A program made the translations under genes and the position numbers. The notes beneath the pieces were generated by a model. The model did not search any database and had not been told where the DNA came from. It saw only the letters and a list, made by a program, of their open reading frames with translations. A DNA stretch of 64,000 nt from NCBI GenBank assembly GCA_050747525.1, contig JBOGOC010000001.1:38746-102745 (forward strand), in the 5' to 3' direction. Below are positions 8,220 to 16,605 of the stretch, one piece after another; within the stretch, counting starts at the first letter, position 1; every line of letters begins with the position of its first letter. The DNA comes from JBOGOC01 sp050747525 (GTDB taxonomy: Bacteria; Acidobacteriota; Polarisedimenticolia; JACPZX01; DASXTC01).

Positions 8220-9647
8220 TCACTGTCGTGAGATGTGCCATCCCAGCAGGCGCAGCTCGGTCATCTCCTCCATGGAGTAGCGCAGCCCTTCGCGCCCCAT
8301 GCCGGAGTCCTTCACGCCGCCGTAGGGCATGTGGTCGATCCGGAAGGTCGGGACTTCGTCGATCATCACCGCGCCGACTTCCAGGCGCTCGAAGGCCTTC
8401 CAGACCGAGGGGGCGTCCCTGGTGAAAAGCCCCGCCTGCAGGCCATAACGAGAGTCGTTGGTCAGACCGATCGCCTCGTCCAGGGTGTCGTAGGTGGACA
8501 CGGCCACCACCGGCGCGAAGACCTCCTCGCAGGACACCTTCATGCGGGGATGGACTCCATCGAGGACGGTGGGCGACACCATGGCCCCCTCGCACCGCCC
8601 GCCGGTCACCAGGCGCGCGCCCGCGGCAACGGCCCCGTCGATCCACGACTCCACGCGCCGCGCGTCCGCCTCGGTGATCAGAGGCCCCACGTCGGTCGCG
8701 TCATCGAGCGGATCTCCCATCACCAGGGCCGCCACGCGCGGGACGAACGCTTCCAGGAAGCGGGCGTGCACGCCGCGCTGCACGAACACCCTCTGCACGG
8801 AGATGCAGGACTGCCCCGCGTAGCCGAACCCGCCGGCCGTGATCCGCTCGGCCGCGCGCTCCAGATCGGCATCCCCGTGCACGATGACCGCGGCGTTCCC
8901 CCCCAGCTCCAGCGTCACCTTCTTCTTTCCCGCGCGCTTCTTGATGTCCCATCCCACCGAAGCGCTGCCGGTGAAGGTGACCATGGCGAAGCGGTCGTCG
9001 GAGACGAGCGGCGCGGCCACCGCCGAGGACGCGGGAAGGACGTTGAGCGCCCCGGGCGGCAGCGCCGCCTCGTGGGCCAGCCCTGCCAGCTCGAGAGCGG
9101 GCGAAGGAGTCTGCGACGCAGGCTTGAGCACGAGCGCGTTGCCCGAGGCGATGGCCGGCGCCACCTTGTGGGCGACGAGGTTCAGGGGGAAATTGAAGGG
9201 CGTGATCGCCGAGATGACGCCCAGCGGGAAGCGGCGCGTGATGCCGAGGCGATCCTCTCCCCACGGCGCCCAGTCGAGCCGGATCAGCTCGCCCCCCATG
9301 CGGCGCGCTTCCTCGCCCGCGCATCTCAACGTGAAGACCGCGCGATCCACCTCGGCCCGGCCGGCCTTCAGCGGCTTGCCCGCTTCCAGGGCGAGCAGCC
9401 GCGCGAAATCGTCACGGCGCGCCGCGACGCCGGCGGCCATCTTCTCCAGGATCTCGCTGCGCCGCCAGGCCGGAAGCTCGCGCATCACGGGGGCTGCGCG
9501 ACGGGCCGACTCGATGCTCCGCTCGACCTCCTCGGCGCGGGCCCGGTGCACGCGGGTGACGGTCTTGCCGCTGTAGGGGGAGCGGATCTCCTGGACGTCG
9601 TTCGTCGCGACCCACTCGCCGGCGATGAAGGGACGCCGATCGGTCAT
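8220..9647 (-). CDS. NAD(P)-dependent aldehyde dehydrogenase
   Basis: 475-residue ALDH-superfamily enzyme that oxidises an aldehyde to the carboxylate, or to an activated acid. Visible motifs are the Rossmann glycine motif FTGSASVGWDIKKRAG, the general-base Glu in TLELGGN and the nucleophilic Cys in YAGQSCISVQR. The sequence resembles the lactaldehyde / non-phosphorylating glyceraldehyde-3-phosphate dehydrogenase branch, but the substrate cannot be fixed. It is downstream of the 9657-10352 methyltransferase on the same strand (9-base gap) and upstream of aspA. Confidence 0.9.
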   Translation of the reverse strand: MTDRRPFIAGEWVATNDVQEIRSPYSGKTVTRVHRARAEEVERSIESARRAAPVMRELPAWRRSEILEKMAAGVAARRDDFARLLALEAGKPLKAGRAEVDRAVFTLRCAGEEARRMGGELIRLDWAPWGEDRLGITRRFPLGVISAITPFNFPLNLVAHKVAPAIASGNALVLKPASQTPSPALELAGLAHEAALPPGALNVLPASSAVAAPLVSDDRFAMVTFTGSASVGWDIKKRAGKKKVTLELGGNAAVIVHGDADLERAAERITAGGFGYAGQSCISVQRVFVQRGVHARFLEAFVPRVAALVMGDPLDDATDVGPLITEADARRVESWIDGAVAAGARLVTGGRCEGAMVSPTVLDGVHPRMKVSCEEVFAPVVAVSTYDTLDEAIGLTNDSRYGLQAGLFTRDAPSVWKAFERLEVGAVMIDEVPTFRIDHMPYGGVKDSGMGREGLRYSMEEMTELRLLGWHISRQ

Positions 9648-9656
9648 GGGATGATT

Positions 9657-10352
9657 CTAGTCTCTTCGCGCGGTCACGAGATAGTTGATGGCCAGCTCTC
9701 CCGGCACGCTTTCCCGTTCGTTCCGGTCGAGGAAGAGCCGCCCGGCCAGCGCGTTGGCCGGGCCCACCAGCGTGCGCCGGGCGGCGTTCATCAGCGCTCC
9801 CCCCGGAGCGCGGTCCAGCGCCGTGATTGCCAGCGTGGCGAGCGCCAGCTTCGTTCCGCCCACCGGCCGCACCTGCACGTCGCGATGACCGGCCTGCTCG
9901 AACAGCCGTTTCAATCCCGCGGAGGTCCAGCGCCAGTAGTCCGCCGGATCGGGATGGTAGAACCAGGTCCCGTGCGTGGTGAGCAGGCAGGCTCCCGAGG
10001 GGGCCAGCACGCGGGCCATCTCGGCCACGGCCGCGTCGGGCCGATCCACGTGCTCGAGCACCTGCGTGCACAGGACCAGACCGGCCGTCCCGTCGCGCAC
10101 CGGGATCGCTTCGGCCACTCCCATCAGATCCGAGGACGGCCCGGGATCCATCATCAGGGGACGCGTCGCGTACCCCGCTTCCGCCAGCACCTCCGTCACG
10201 AGGCTCTGCCAGGGACGCCCCCGGCCGCCCACGTCCAGCACCACGACGTCGCCCTGCCGCGACCGCGGCAGCCCCTCGCGCGCCACGCGCCCCAGGGCCG
10301 CCCTCAAGGCGCGGCGCATCGACTCGGCGATCAGCTCCGTCCCGTCGCGCAT
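9657..10352 (-). CDS. Class I SAM-dependent methyltransferase (type 11)
   Basis: 231-residue predicted methyltransferase. Motif I is VVVLDVGGRGRPW, and the sequence LVLCTQVLEHVDRPDAAVAE is the typical motif IV/post-I block of methyltransferase-11 proteins. A following YHPDPADYWRWT segment is common in members acting on glycans or lipids. The ATG at 10352 was chosen because it directly precedes the recognisable domain; the reading frame stays open upstream through unrelated sequence. It begins 11 bases after the degenerate GHKL gene and is probably in one operon with it and the DNA glycosylase. The substrate is unknown. Confidence 0.78.
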   Translation of the reverse strand: MRDGTELIAESMRRALRAALGRVAREGLPRSRQGDVVVLDVGGRGRPWQSLVTEVLAEAGYATRPLMMDPGPSSDLMGVAEAIPVRDGTAGLVLCTQVLEHVDRPDAAVAEMARVLAPSGACLLTTHGTWFYHPDPADYWRWTSAGLKRLFEQAGHRDVQVRPVGGTKLALATLAITALDRAPGGALMNAARRTLVGPANALAGRLFLDRNERESVPGELAINYLVTARRD

Positions 10353-10363
10353 CAGGTGGAGAC

Positions 10364-10789
10364 TCAGGAGGTCGGGGGAATGGGGAGCGTGAGGTAGAAG
10401 GTGACCCCTCGGCCGACGGCCCCGTTGGCCCAGACGCGCCCGCCGTGCGCGGCCGCAATGCCGGCGGCCCGCTCGGGCACGGCGTCCTTCTCGTGGAGGG
10501 GATCGATTCCCGGTCCGGGGGCCTTCACCGAGAGCATGAGACCGTGGCGGCCGGCCTTCACCGTGAGCCGCAGCCGGGAGTTCGCTGCGGCCAGGCGGAT
10601 CGATTCTTCGAGCAGGCACACCACCGCCTCCTTGATGCGCGGGGCGTCCATCGGATAGTCGGGGAGGTCGCCGGCCAGCTGCTCGCTCACCGTGAGAGCG
10701 TGACCCTGCAGACTCTGCGCCGCCTCGACGAGGCATTCGCGGGCGATGCGGTCGAGCCGCGCCGGAGCGCGATGCAGCGTGGTGGTCAT
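10364..10789 (-). CDS. Stand-alone GHKL (histidine-kinase-like ATPase) domain, degenerate
   Basis: 141-residue protein that aligns by eye with the C-terminal ATPase half of sensor kinases. The G2-like end GGRVWANGAVGRGVTFYLTLP is well kept. The N-box position reads VVCLLEESIRLA, with both expected Asn replaced. The D-box reads VKAPGPGID, where the nucleotide-base-binding Asp is Ala. There is no dimerisation or phosphoacceptor domain. ATP binding is therefore doubtful, and it may act as a scaffold or partner domain. The ATG overlaps the TGA of the upstream glycosylase (TGATG). Confidence 0.72.
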   Translation of the reverse strand: MTTTLHRAPARLDRIARECLVEAAQSLQGHALTVSEQLAGDLPDYPMDAPRIKEAVVCLLEESIRLAAANSRLRLTVKAGRHGLMLSVKAPGPGIDPLHEKDAVPERAAGIAAAHGGRVWANGAVGRGVTFYLTLPIPPTS

Positions 10790-11748
10790 CAGTAGTCCGC
10801 CTGCGCGAATTTCTCGCGAGGACTCCCCTCCTCGAACCAGTCACGTGTGATGTCGCACCAGAGCGCCAGCCCGCGCCACGTGCCGAACGGAGCATAGAAG
10901 CGCTCGATGCGCCGGTCGGTCACCTTGCGCCCCGCCGCGTGCATCTGCGAGAACTTGCGCCGGCACCAGGAGTCTATCCCAAGACCGTCGTACCGCCCCA
11001 GCAGCTTGAGCATGTTGTCGGCCACGTAGGGGCCGGCCCCTCTCACCGAGAGGATCTCCTTCCTGATGTCCGGAGTGGGCCTGGCCGGGTCGAGCCAGCT
11101 CTCCGGGTCGAGCCTGCCGGCCGCCACGTCACGGGCCAGGCCGCGCAGCGCCTCACCACGGTAGCCGGCCCGGGCCACGTCGCGGTAGAAGGCGGAGCGC
11201 ACGGCCGCCATCGCCGCCGGCGTGGGGAACAGACGCACCCCTCCCGGGGCCTCGTCGCCCAGATGCTGCACCAGCGCCCTCACCATGACGCGCGTCAGCG
11301 CCCACGTGCAGTTCGTGGTGGCGATCATCTTGACCAGATCCTCGAACACCCCCGGCGATCGCATCAGCCGGCCCGCCCCCGTCGTCCGTACCCATGTCAG
11401 ATCGGGGAGCCCTATCCTGTCGGCCTGCACGTGGAAGGCCGACAGGTTCTCGTCCAGCCTCAGGACGTGCGCCACCTGCTTCCTCGCGGAGGCCAGGTCC
11501 GCACGGGTCAGGAGGCGCCGCGACTGGAGCTCGAGTCGCAGGACGTCGCGCCGGCCCGACGGGCGCCCGACCCGGGCCACCACCGGCCCCGCGTCGGGAA
11601 GCCTCAACGGAAGGGTCAAGCGCCCCGGATCCATCTCCCAGAGGAACGGCGGCAAGTCGAACCACCCATGCCCCATGACCGCCCGGTGGAGCACGAAGTC
11701 GGCCGGCACGGACAGATCGAGCCTCCGCGAGAACGTCTGGATCGGCAT
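10789..11748 (-). CDS. HhH-GPD DNA glycosylase, AlkA-like
   Basis: 319-residue base-excision-repair glycosylase of the HhH-GPD superfamily, probably removing alkylated bases. The C-terminal half contains the helix-hairpin-helix segment ILSVRGAGPYVADNMLKLL followed by GLGIDSW, whose Asp fits the catalytic aspartate. The N-terminal portion would be the AlkA-type beta domain. The ATG at 11748 is favoured because the conserved domain begins at once; a longer reading to 11889 runs into the divergent Rieske gene. It heads an overlapping operon with a GHKL-like protein and a methyltransferase, and is divergent from the ferredoxin gene across a 46-base gap. Confidence 0.8.
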   Translation of the reverse strand: MPIQTFSRRLDLSVPADFVLHRAVMGHGWFDLPPFLWEMDPGRLTLPLRLPDAGPVVARVGRPSGRRDVLRLELQSRRLLTRADLASARKQVAHVLRLDENLSAFHVQADRIGLPDLTWVRTTGAGRLMRSPGVFEDLVKMIATTNCTWALTRVMVRALVQHLGDEAPGGVRLFPTPAAMAAVRSAFYRDVARAGYRGEALRGLARDVAAGRLDPESWLDPARPTPDIRKEILSVRGAGPYVADNMLKLLGRYDGLGIDSWCRRKFSQMHAAGRKVTDRRIERFYAPFGTWRGLALWCDITRDWFEEGSPREKFAQADY

Positions 11749-11794
11749 GCGACTCCCGGGTAGAATCGACCACCAACGAAGCGACGGAGACATC

Positions 11795-12100
11795 ATGCCA
11801 GAGTTCATCAAGGTCGCAAAGGTTTCGGAGATCCCCTCGGGCGACGCCCGCGCCATCGAATGCGCCGGCAAGACGCTCGCCCTGTGCAACGTGGAAGGGA
11901 CGTTCTACGCCGTGGACGGCACCTGCCCCCACCGCGGCGGCCCCCTCGGCGAGGGTTTTCTGGACGGCACCCGCCTCACCTGCCCCTGGCACGGCTGGCA
12001 GTACGATCTCACGACCGGCCAGAACGTGCTGCCGCTCTCGGCCGGCCTGACCTGCTATCCCACGCGCGTCGAAGGGGACGACATCCTCATCGAGGTGTGA
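11795..12100 (+). CDS. Rieske-type [2Fe-2S] ferredoxin
   Basis: 101-residue single-domain Rieske protein. The two ligand boxes are CPHRGGPLGEG (Cys and His) and CPWHGWQYD (Cys and His), with the usual spacing of about 18 residues. Proteins of this size act as electron carriers for oxygenases or as nitrite-reductase small-subunit-like ferredoxins; no oxygenase partner is nearby. GACGGAGACATC precedes the ATG. It diverges from the DNA glycosylase gene. Confidence 0.92.
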   Translation: MPEFIKVAKVSEIPSGDARAIECAGKTLALCNVEGTFYAVDGTCPHRGGPLGEGFLDGTRLTCPWHGWQYDLTTGQNVLPLSAGLTCYPTRVEGDDILIEV

Positions 12101-12118
12101 TTCTCCCCGCACGCCCCT

Positions 12119-12137
12119 CGCCGAGCCCTCCTCGGCG
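12119..12137 (+). terminator. Hairpin after the Rieske gene, possible terminator
   Basis: A 7-base-pair stem CGCCGAG / CTCGGCG with a 5-base loop lies 18 bases after the ferredoxin stop. No T-tract follows on the + strand, so it is at best a weak or Rho-assisted terminator. Confidence 0.4.
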
Positions 12138-12176
12138 CGAGCGCCAGGTGCGCTCGACCTCGAAAACAAATTGAAC

Positions 12177-12206
12177 TTGACATGAATAATTATGTCGGCG
12201 TAGGGT
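12177..12206 (+). promoter_or_regulatory. Candidate sigma-70 promoter with inverted repeat
   Basis: TTGACA at 12177-12182 is a consensus -35 box. TAGGGT at 12201-12206 lies 18 bases later as a weak -10. Between and around them is an A/T-rich inverted repeat (GACAT at 12179-12183, ATGTC at 12192-12196) that stands out in this GC-rich window and could be an operator. It lies about 125 bases before the secreted propeller/cohesin gene, leaving a long 5' leader in which I see no known riboswitch. Confidence 0.45.
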
Positions 12207-12331
12207 TGGCGCACTCAATCTTCCATGGGAGTGGCAGCCGTGCTCGAAGGCGCTTCCATTCAGCTCGTTCCCTCCCACTTCAGTACGACATTGCAGAGGA
12301 TCCCGCCCGCCATTCTCCCGGAGGTCAGCCG

Positions 12332-15151
12332 ATGCGCAGCGCCGTGGTCTTTGTCTTTTTCGTGGTCCTGTTTGTCGCTGCAATCCAGCCAGCCGCGGCG
12401 CAATGTCCTCCAGCCCGATTGGGAGCGGTAGTCGAAGCATCCGCCAACGAGCTTTCCTGGATCAACACGACGGGGGCGCCCGTTCTCCTCGTGCCCGGGC
12501 TGGTCAGCCCCACGTCGATGGTGCTCAACGGAGCACGCACCCTGGCCTACGTCCTGGAGGGCAACGGCGAGCTGTCCTCCTACAATTTCTCCACAGGCGC
12601 CGTGACGTTGATCGCGTCGGGGATAGCGAGTCCATCCGATCTTGCCCTGGCGCCGAGCGAGACGGTTGCCTACGTCTCGGCGAGCGCTGCACTGTCCGCC
12701 GTGGACCTGGCGACAGGAGCCATCACTCTCATCACGACTGGATTGACCGGCGGCTCTCCGATCGCCGTCAATCCCGCCGGCACGACGGCCTACGTGACGA
12801 TCCCTCCATGCTGCGGCACGCTGGCCAGCGTCAACCTCACCACCGGCGCGATCACCACGCTGGCGGCCGGCTTGCCCAACATCTACGAGTTCGCCTTGAA
12901 CACGGCCGGCACGCGGCTCTACTGGGTGGATGGCACCTTCCCGGGTGGCCCTCTGCGGGCCTGGAATTTCAGCAGCAGCTCCGTCCTTGTCTTCGGCGCG
13001 TCCTTGAACGGCGCGACTCAGGTTACGCTCAATGCCGCCGGGAACACCGCCTTCGTCCACGTTCAGGGGGACGGAGAACTCGCGTCCATCACGATACCGG
13101 CGGGGGTCAGGACGGCCATCGCTTCCGGCACGCCCTCCACCGAGAGCATCGCGCTGAATGCCGGTGAGACCGCCGTTCAGGCTCTTTCTCCGAGTGGTGA
13201 AATCCTTTCCGTCGACGTCGGTACAGGGGCCATCTCGGTCATCAGAGAATCCCTGACAGGTCCGCTCTCGATGGCCGTCAACGCCACGCAACGGACCGCA
13301 TTCGTTGGCGAGGGGGGCGGTCAGCTCTCGGCGGTCGACCTGATCACGGGCGGCATCACCCGCATCCCCGCCACGCTGCTCGGGGACGTCAATGCCGTCG
13401 CACTCAACTCCTCCCAGACCGTCGCCTACGTGGGCGTCGGTCCCGTCGTGCTGTCGGTAAACCTGTCGACGGGCGCGACGTCCACGATCGCGACCTTGCC
13501 GGGTGCCGGCACGCCCGGCATGGTGACAGGATTGGCGATCAACCCGGCTGGAACGCTCGTCTATGCGACACAGGTTCTGGGCGCCTTGTCCAGCGTCAAC
13601 CTGGCCACCGGCGCTATCACGCCGATCGTGGCTGGTGGCGGTGGGCTCGGTGTTCCGAACGACATCGTGCTCAACGCGGCAGGCACGACCGCGTTCGTTC
13701 CGGAGACGGGCACGGGCGAGGTTTCATCGGTGGCCCTGGCCACCGGCGTGGTCACTCTCGAAGGAGCCGGCCTGACGTCCCCCAACGGTATCGACCTCAA
13801 CGCCGCCGAGACGCTGCTCTACGTCACCGAAGGGGGAAGCGGCGAGCTGTCCACCGTCAACATCGCCACCGGGGTGGTCACACCGGTCACCCCCGGACTG
13901 ACCGTCCCCGCGGGCGTGTCTCTGGCGACTCCCAACGGCTTCGCCGCGATCCTTCCGTCGCGGCAGAATCCCTCGACCGGCGGCCAGGTGGCGGCCTGCA
14001 CGTTCGTGAACGCTCAAAGCTCGGGGGAGCCCGTCGGCGGCTACGGCCTCACTCTGTCCTGGGACCCGAACGTCCTCTCGTTCGCCTACTGGACCCCGGG
14101 CGACCCGCCGTTCAATACACCTGTTGTCAACACGAGCGAGGTGGCATCGGGGACCCTGAGGTTCGCCGACACCGACACCACCGGAGCGTGTGTGGATACC
14201 CATCCGCTGTGCGCCGCGTTCGACGTGATCGGAGCGGGCGGCTCCAGCTCACCGCTGAATCTCGACGTGACCTCCCTGTTCACCGCGGGGACCTTCACCA
14301 ACCTGACGCCCACGGCGACGGAGAGAAACGCGGCCATCCAGGTCCCCTTGCTCTGCATTTCCGGCGACGTGAACGGGGACAACGCCGTCAACTCGGGCGA
14401 CGCCCTCATCATCCTCTCCGACGAAATCGGGCTGCCCATCCCGGCCGGCTCGGCAGCCTTGATTGCGGCCGGGTGCGGCGACGCCAACGGAGACAGTGCG
14501 ACCGACTCGATCGATGCGAACGTCATCCTGACCTATGAAGTCGGATTGCCGGTCGGTCCAGGCTTTCCGGTCGGAACGCCCCTCTCCACACCGCCGACGT
14601 TCGATGCGTGCCCGGCCTGCTCGGACGGCACCGTGGCCCCGGCAACTTCAGATCAGCCGTCCGCCCTCCGGCGCGAGGTCGCGGCTGCTCTGACGGCCGA
14701 TCCAGGACCGGTGGAACGGCAGGTTGCCGGCCGGCTGACCGCCCTGCCGGAGAAACCCAAGCGCGGCCAGGTTTTCGACCTCACGATATCGCTGGACATG
14801 AATGCCGCGCTGCTGCTCGGCAGCTACGCGGCGCGTATCGTCTGGGACCCGGCGAAGTTCGAGTTCCTGGAGATCCTGGACAGCAGCACGCCGTTCGGGG
14901 ATCCGCTGGTGAACACCACGAACGCGGGCGCGGGAGAGCTCCGATTCGCCGATGCCCATCCCTCCGGGGTTGGAGGCTCGGTGAACATCCTGACGGTCAG
15001 GTTGAAGGCCCGGCGCACGCTGCCTCAGATCGAAACCGACGTCAGCCTGTCCTTCACATCCATGGGGGCCCCCGGCCCGAGCTTCGAGAACCTGCTCCCC
15101 GCCCTGGCGCCCCTGTCGGAGCGCATGCAGAAGGAGGGGGACCCGAGGTGA
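12332..15151 (+). CDS. Secreted beta-propeller protein with two cohesin-like domains and a dockerin
   Basis: 939-residue exported protein. The signal peptide ends around AAAQ (residue 25). Residues about 30-530 are about ten repeats of 40-50 residues with recurring LNAAGTTAYV and STVNIATGVVT motifs, an SMP-30/YVTN-like propeller. Residues about 537-660 and 805-925 are cohesin-like beta domains, each with GSYAARIVWDPAKFEF-type strands and an ELRFAD motif. Between them, residues 675-745 form a dockerin with two calcium loops, GDVNGDNAVN and GDANGDSATD, each with acidic residues at loop positions 1, 3, 5, 9 and 12. The ATG has GGAGGTCAGCCG upstream. The stop overlaps the next gene (GTGA). The protein likely takes part in extracellular complex assembly; the ligand is unknown. 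Confidence 0.82.
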   Translation: MRSAVVFVFFVVLFVAAIQPAAAQCPPARLGAVVEASANELSWINTTGAPVLLVPGLVSPTSMVLNGARTLAYVLEGNGELSSYNFSTGAVTLIASGIASPSDLALAPSETVAYVSASAALSAVDLATGAITLITTGLTGGSPIAVNPAGTTAYVTIPPCCGTLASVNLTTGAITTLAAGLPNIYEFALNTAGTRLYWVDGTFPGGPLRAWNFSSSSVLVFGASLNGATQVTLNAAGNTAFVHVQGDGELASITIPAGVRTAIASGTPSTESIALNAGETAVQALSPSGEILSVDVGTGAISVIRESLTGPLSMAVNATQRTAFVGEGGGQLSAVDLITGGITRIPATLLGDVNAVALNSSQTVAYVGVGPVVLSVNLSTGATSTIATLPGAGTPGMVTGLAINPAGTLVYATQVLGALSSVNLATGAITPIVAGGGGLGVPNDIVLNAAGTTAFVPETGTGEVSSVALATGVVTLEGAGLTSPNGIDLNAAETLLYVTEGGSGELSTVNIATGVVTPVTPGLTVPAGVSLATPNGFAAILPSRQNPSTGGQVAACTFVNAQSSGEPVGGYGLTLSWDPNVLSFAYWTPGDPPFNTPVVNTSEVASGTLRFADTDTTGACVDTHPLCAAFDVIGAGGSSSPLNLDVTSLFTAGTFTNLTPTATERNAAIQVPLLCISGDVNGDNAVNSGDALIILSDEIGLPIPAGSAALIAAGCGDANGDSATDSIDANVILTYEVGLPVGPGFPVGTPLSTPPTFDACPACSDGTVAPATSDQPSALRREVAAALTADPGPVERQVAGRLTALPEKPKRGQVFDLTISLDMNAALLLGSYAARIVWDPAKFEFLEILDSSTPFGDPLVNTTNAGAGELRFADAHPSGVGGSVNILTVRLKARRTLPQIETDVSLSFTSMGAPGPSFENLLPALAPLSERMQKEGDPR

Positions 15152-15957
15152 AACGACTGGCCGCGCATTTTCTCGTGCTGACCCTGGCGTCGGCTTCATC
15201 CTTCGCTCAGGTCGTCGGAGAGATCAGACCAGGTTCGAGCGTTGCGTTGACCGGCGGCACGGTCACCATCGGCATCGACATCACGACAGGCCCTGGTGTC
15301 TCGCTGGGAAGCTACGGCGCGGCGCTCGAGTGGGATCCCGCGCTTCTGCAGTACGACAGCGACACATCGGGGGGCCAGCCTCCCTTCGACACGGCCCTTG
15401 TGAACCGGACCAGCACCGCGGCCGGCCGGCTGAGCTTCAGCGATGCGTCGCCGGGCGGGGGCACCGGGCGCATCAATGTACTCAATGTCACCTTTCGAGT
15501 GCTGGTTCAGCCTCCCGGCACGGCGACGTTCGACCTCGAGCTCACGTCTCTCTTCTCATCAGGGTCCTTTCAGGACTTGAGACCTTCCGCGATCGTCAAC
15601 GATGGGTCGACATGCGCGGAGGATCTCGTCTATGACCTGGTGTTGAGCAATCCTGCGGGCACGGTGCTGAGCTGGGTACCGATCGGCGGCGGCCAACCCT
15701 ACGCTGTCATCCGAGGCATGGTGGACCAGCTCTCGGCTGACGGCCTGGCCGTTCATCTTGGCTTCGTGACGTGCCTGGAGATCTCCGGGGATACGACCAC
15801 CGGTGCGGGAGCCGAACCGGCAAACCCCGACACGGCCGTGCCGCCCCTGAACCGGGCCTTCTTCTATCAGGTGCGGACCCAGACGGCGGGGAGCACCTAT
15901 GGATTTGCAGACAACTGCACGATGGAACGCGTCGTGGACGGCGGAGACTGCCCGTGA
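15148..15957 (+). CDS. Secreted cohesin-like domain protein
   Basis: 269-residue exported protein with a signal peptide ending ASSFAQ (about residue 21). Residues about 25-145 form a cohesin-like domain, with GSYGAALEWDPALLQYD and the same RLSFSDASPG turn as in the upstream protein. The C-terminal part (150-269) has an FN3-like look and ends YGFADNCTMERVVDGGDCP. The start is GTG at 15148, overlapping the upstream TGA, with AAGGAGGGGGACC as ribosome-binding site. The two genes are thus co-translated; one carries a dockerin and both carry cohesin-like modules, so they may bind each other. Confidence 0.75.
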   Translation: MKRLAAHFLVLTLASASSFAQVVGEIRPGSSVALTGGTVTIGIDITTGPGVSLGSYGAALEWDPALLQYDSDTSGGQPPFDTALVNRTSTAAGRLSFSDASPGGGTGRINVLNVTFRVLVQPPGTATFDLELTSLFSSGSFQDLRPSAIVNDGSTCAEDLVYDLVLSNPAGTVLSWVPIGGGQPYAVIRGMVDQLSADGLAVHLGFVTCLEISGDTTTGAGAEPANPDTAVPPLNRAFFYQVRTQTAGSTYGFADNCTMERVVDGGDCP

Positions 15958-16009
15958 CCCTCTGACGACGAGCCGGGGCCCGCGACGGCCATCGCCTCCG
16001 GCGTCGCTT

Positions 16010-16553
16010 CGGCATCAGCCCCAGCCAGTGCAGTTCTTTCAGGATGAAAGGAAGCAGGACGAGAAGCCTGGGAAGCTCCCCTCGCACGACGTCCCAGGAA
16101 ATCGACGCCGGGAGGGCCGGCCGAAAAAGCGGGGAGCCAGGCAGGAGTGTCCTGGCGGTATCTTCCGTAGTCATCGCCATACCAGCGCAGGAGCCTCGGC
16201 TCCTCGTAGAAGGCGATCACCAGGGAATAGACCAGCCAGCCCCAGACAAGCACGATGGGAACCAGCCAAGAGCAGCTCGGGGGCGATCGTCAGCCCGCCC
16301 AGGACCAGCCGACGTACAGAGGATTGCGGATCATCCCGTAAGGCCCGCTCGAGCATAGAGATCGCTCGCTGCGTTACGCGTAGGCGCAGTGCGCTGACGC
16401 CCAGCTCCGGACCGCGAGCTCCGACAGGCAGACCAGCACGGCCGCCGGGCCCACCCACGCGGCCTCGCGTTCCCAGCGATCCGAGAACAGGGCGTAGGCC
16501 AGCGGCAGGGCGGCGATCACGTTCCGCAGATGGAACAGGGTCCTCGAGACCAT
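16010..16553 (-). pseudogene. Isoprenylcysteine carboxyl methyltransferase-like gene broken by several frameshifts
   Basis: Fragments in different minus-strand frames together resemble the ICMT/PEMT-type membrane methyltransferase family. From 16553 the first frame reads MVSRTLFHLRN with hydrophobic helices and stops near 16374. Near 16345-16310 a second frame gives the diagnostic MIRNPLYVGWSWAG and then a stop. Near 16253-16140 another frame gives VLVWGWLVYSLVIAFYEEPR and LLRWYGDDYGRYRQ, expected near the end of the family. At least three frame changes in about 550 bases, with intact genes on both sides, argue for a true pseudogene over sequencing error. The ends are approximate. It fills most of the 648-base gap before the kinase gene. 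Confidence 0.72.
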
Positions 16554-16605
16554 GCGCGTTCGAGGAGGGCGGCAAGAATCCTTCGATCTGCTAGTCTTTG
16601 CCGCC

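Noticed and set aside
12119..12137. Strong intrinsic terminator after the Rieske gene
   Set aside because: The stem is clear but no T-tract follows; kept only as a weak candidate.
16171..16575. Intact 134-residue protein on the minus strand
   Set aside because: It mixes non-conserved sequence with an out-of-frame part of the ICMT-like relic and has no independent support.
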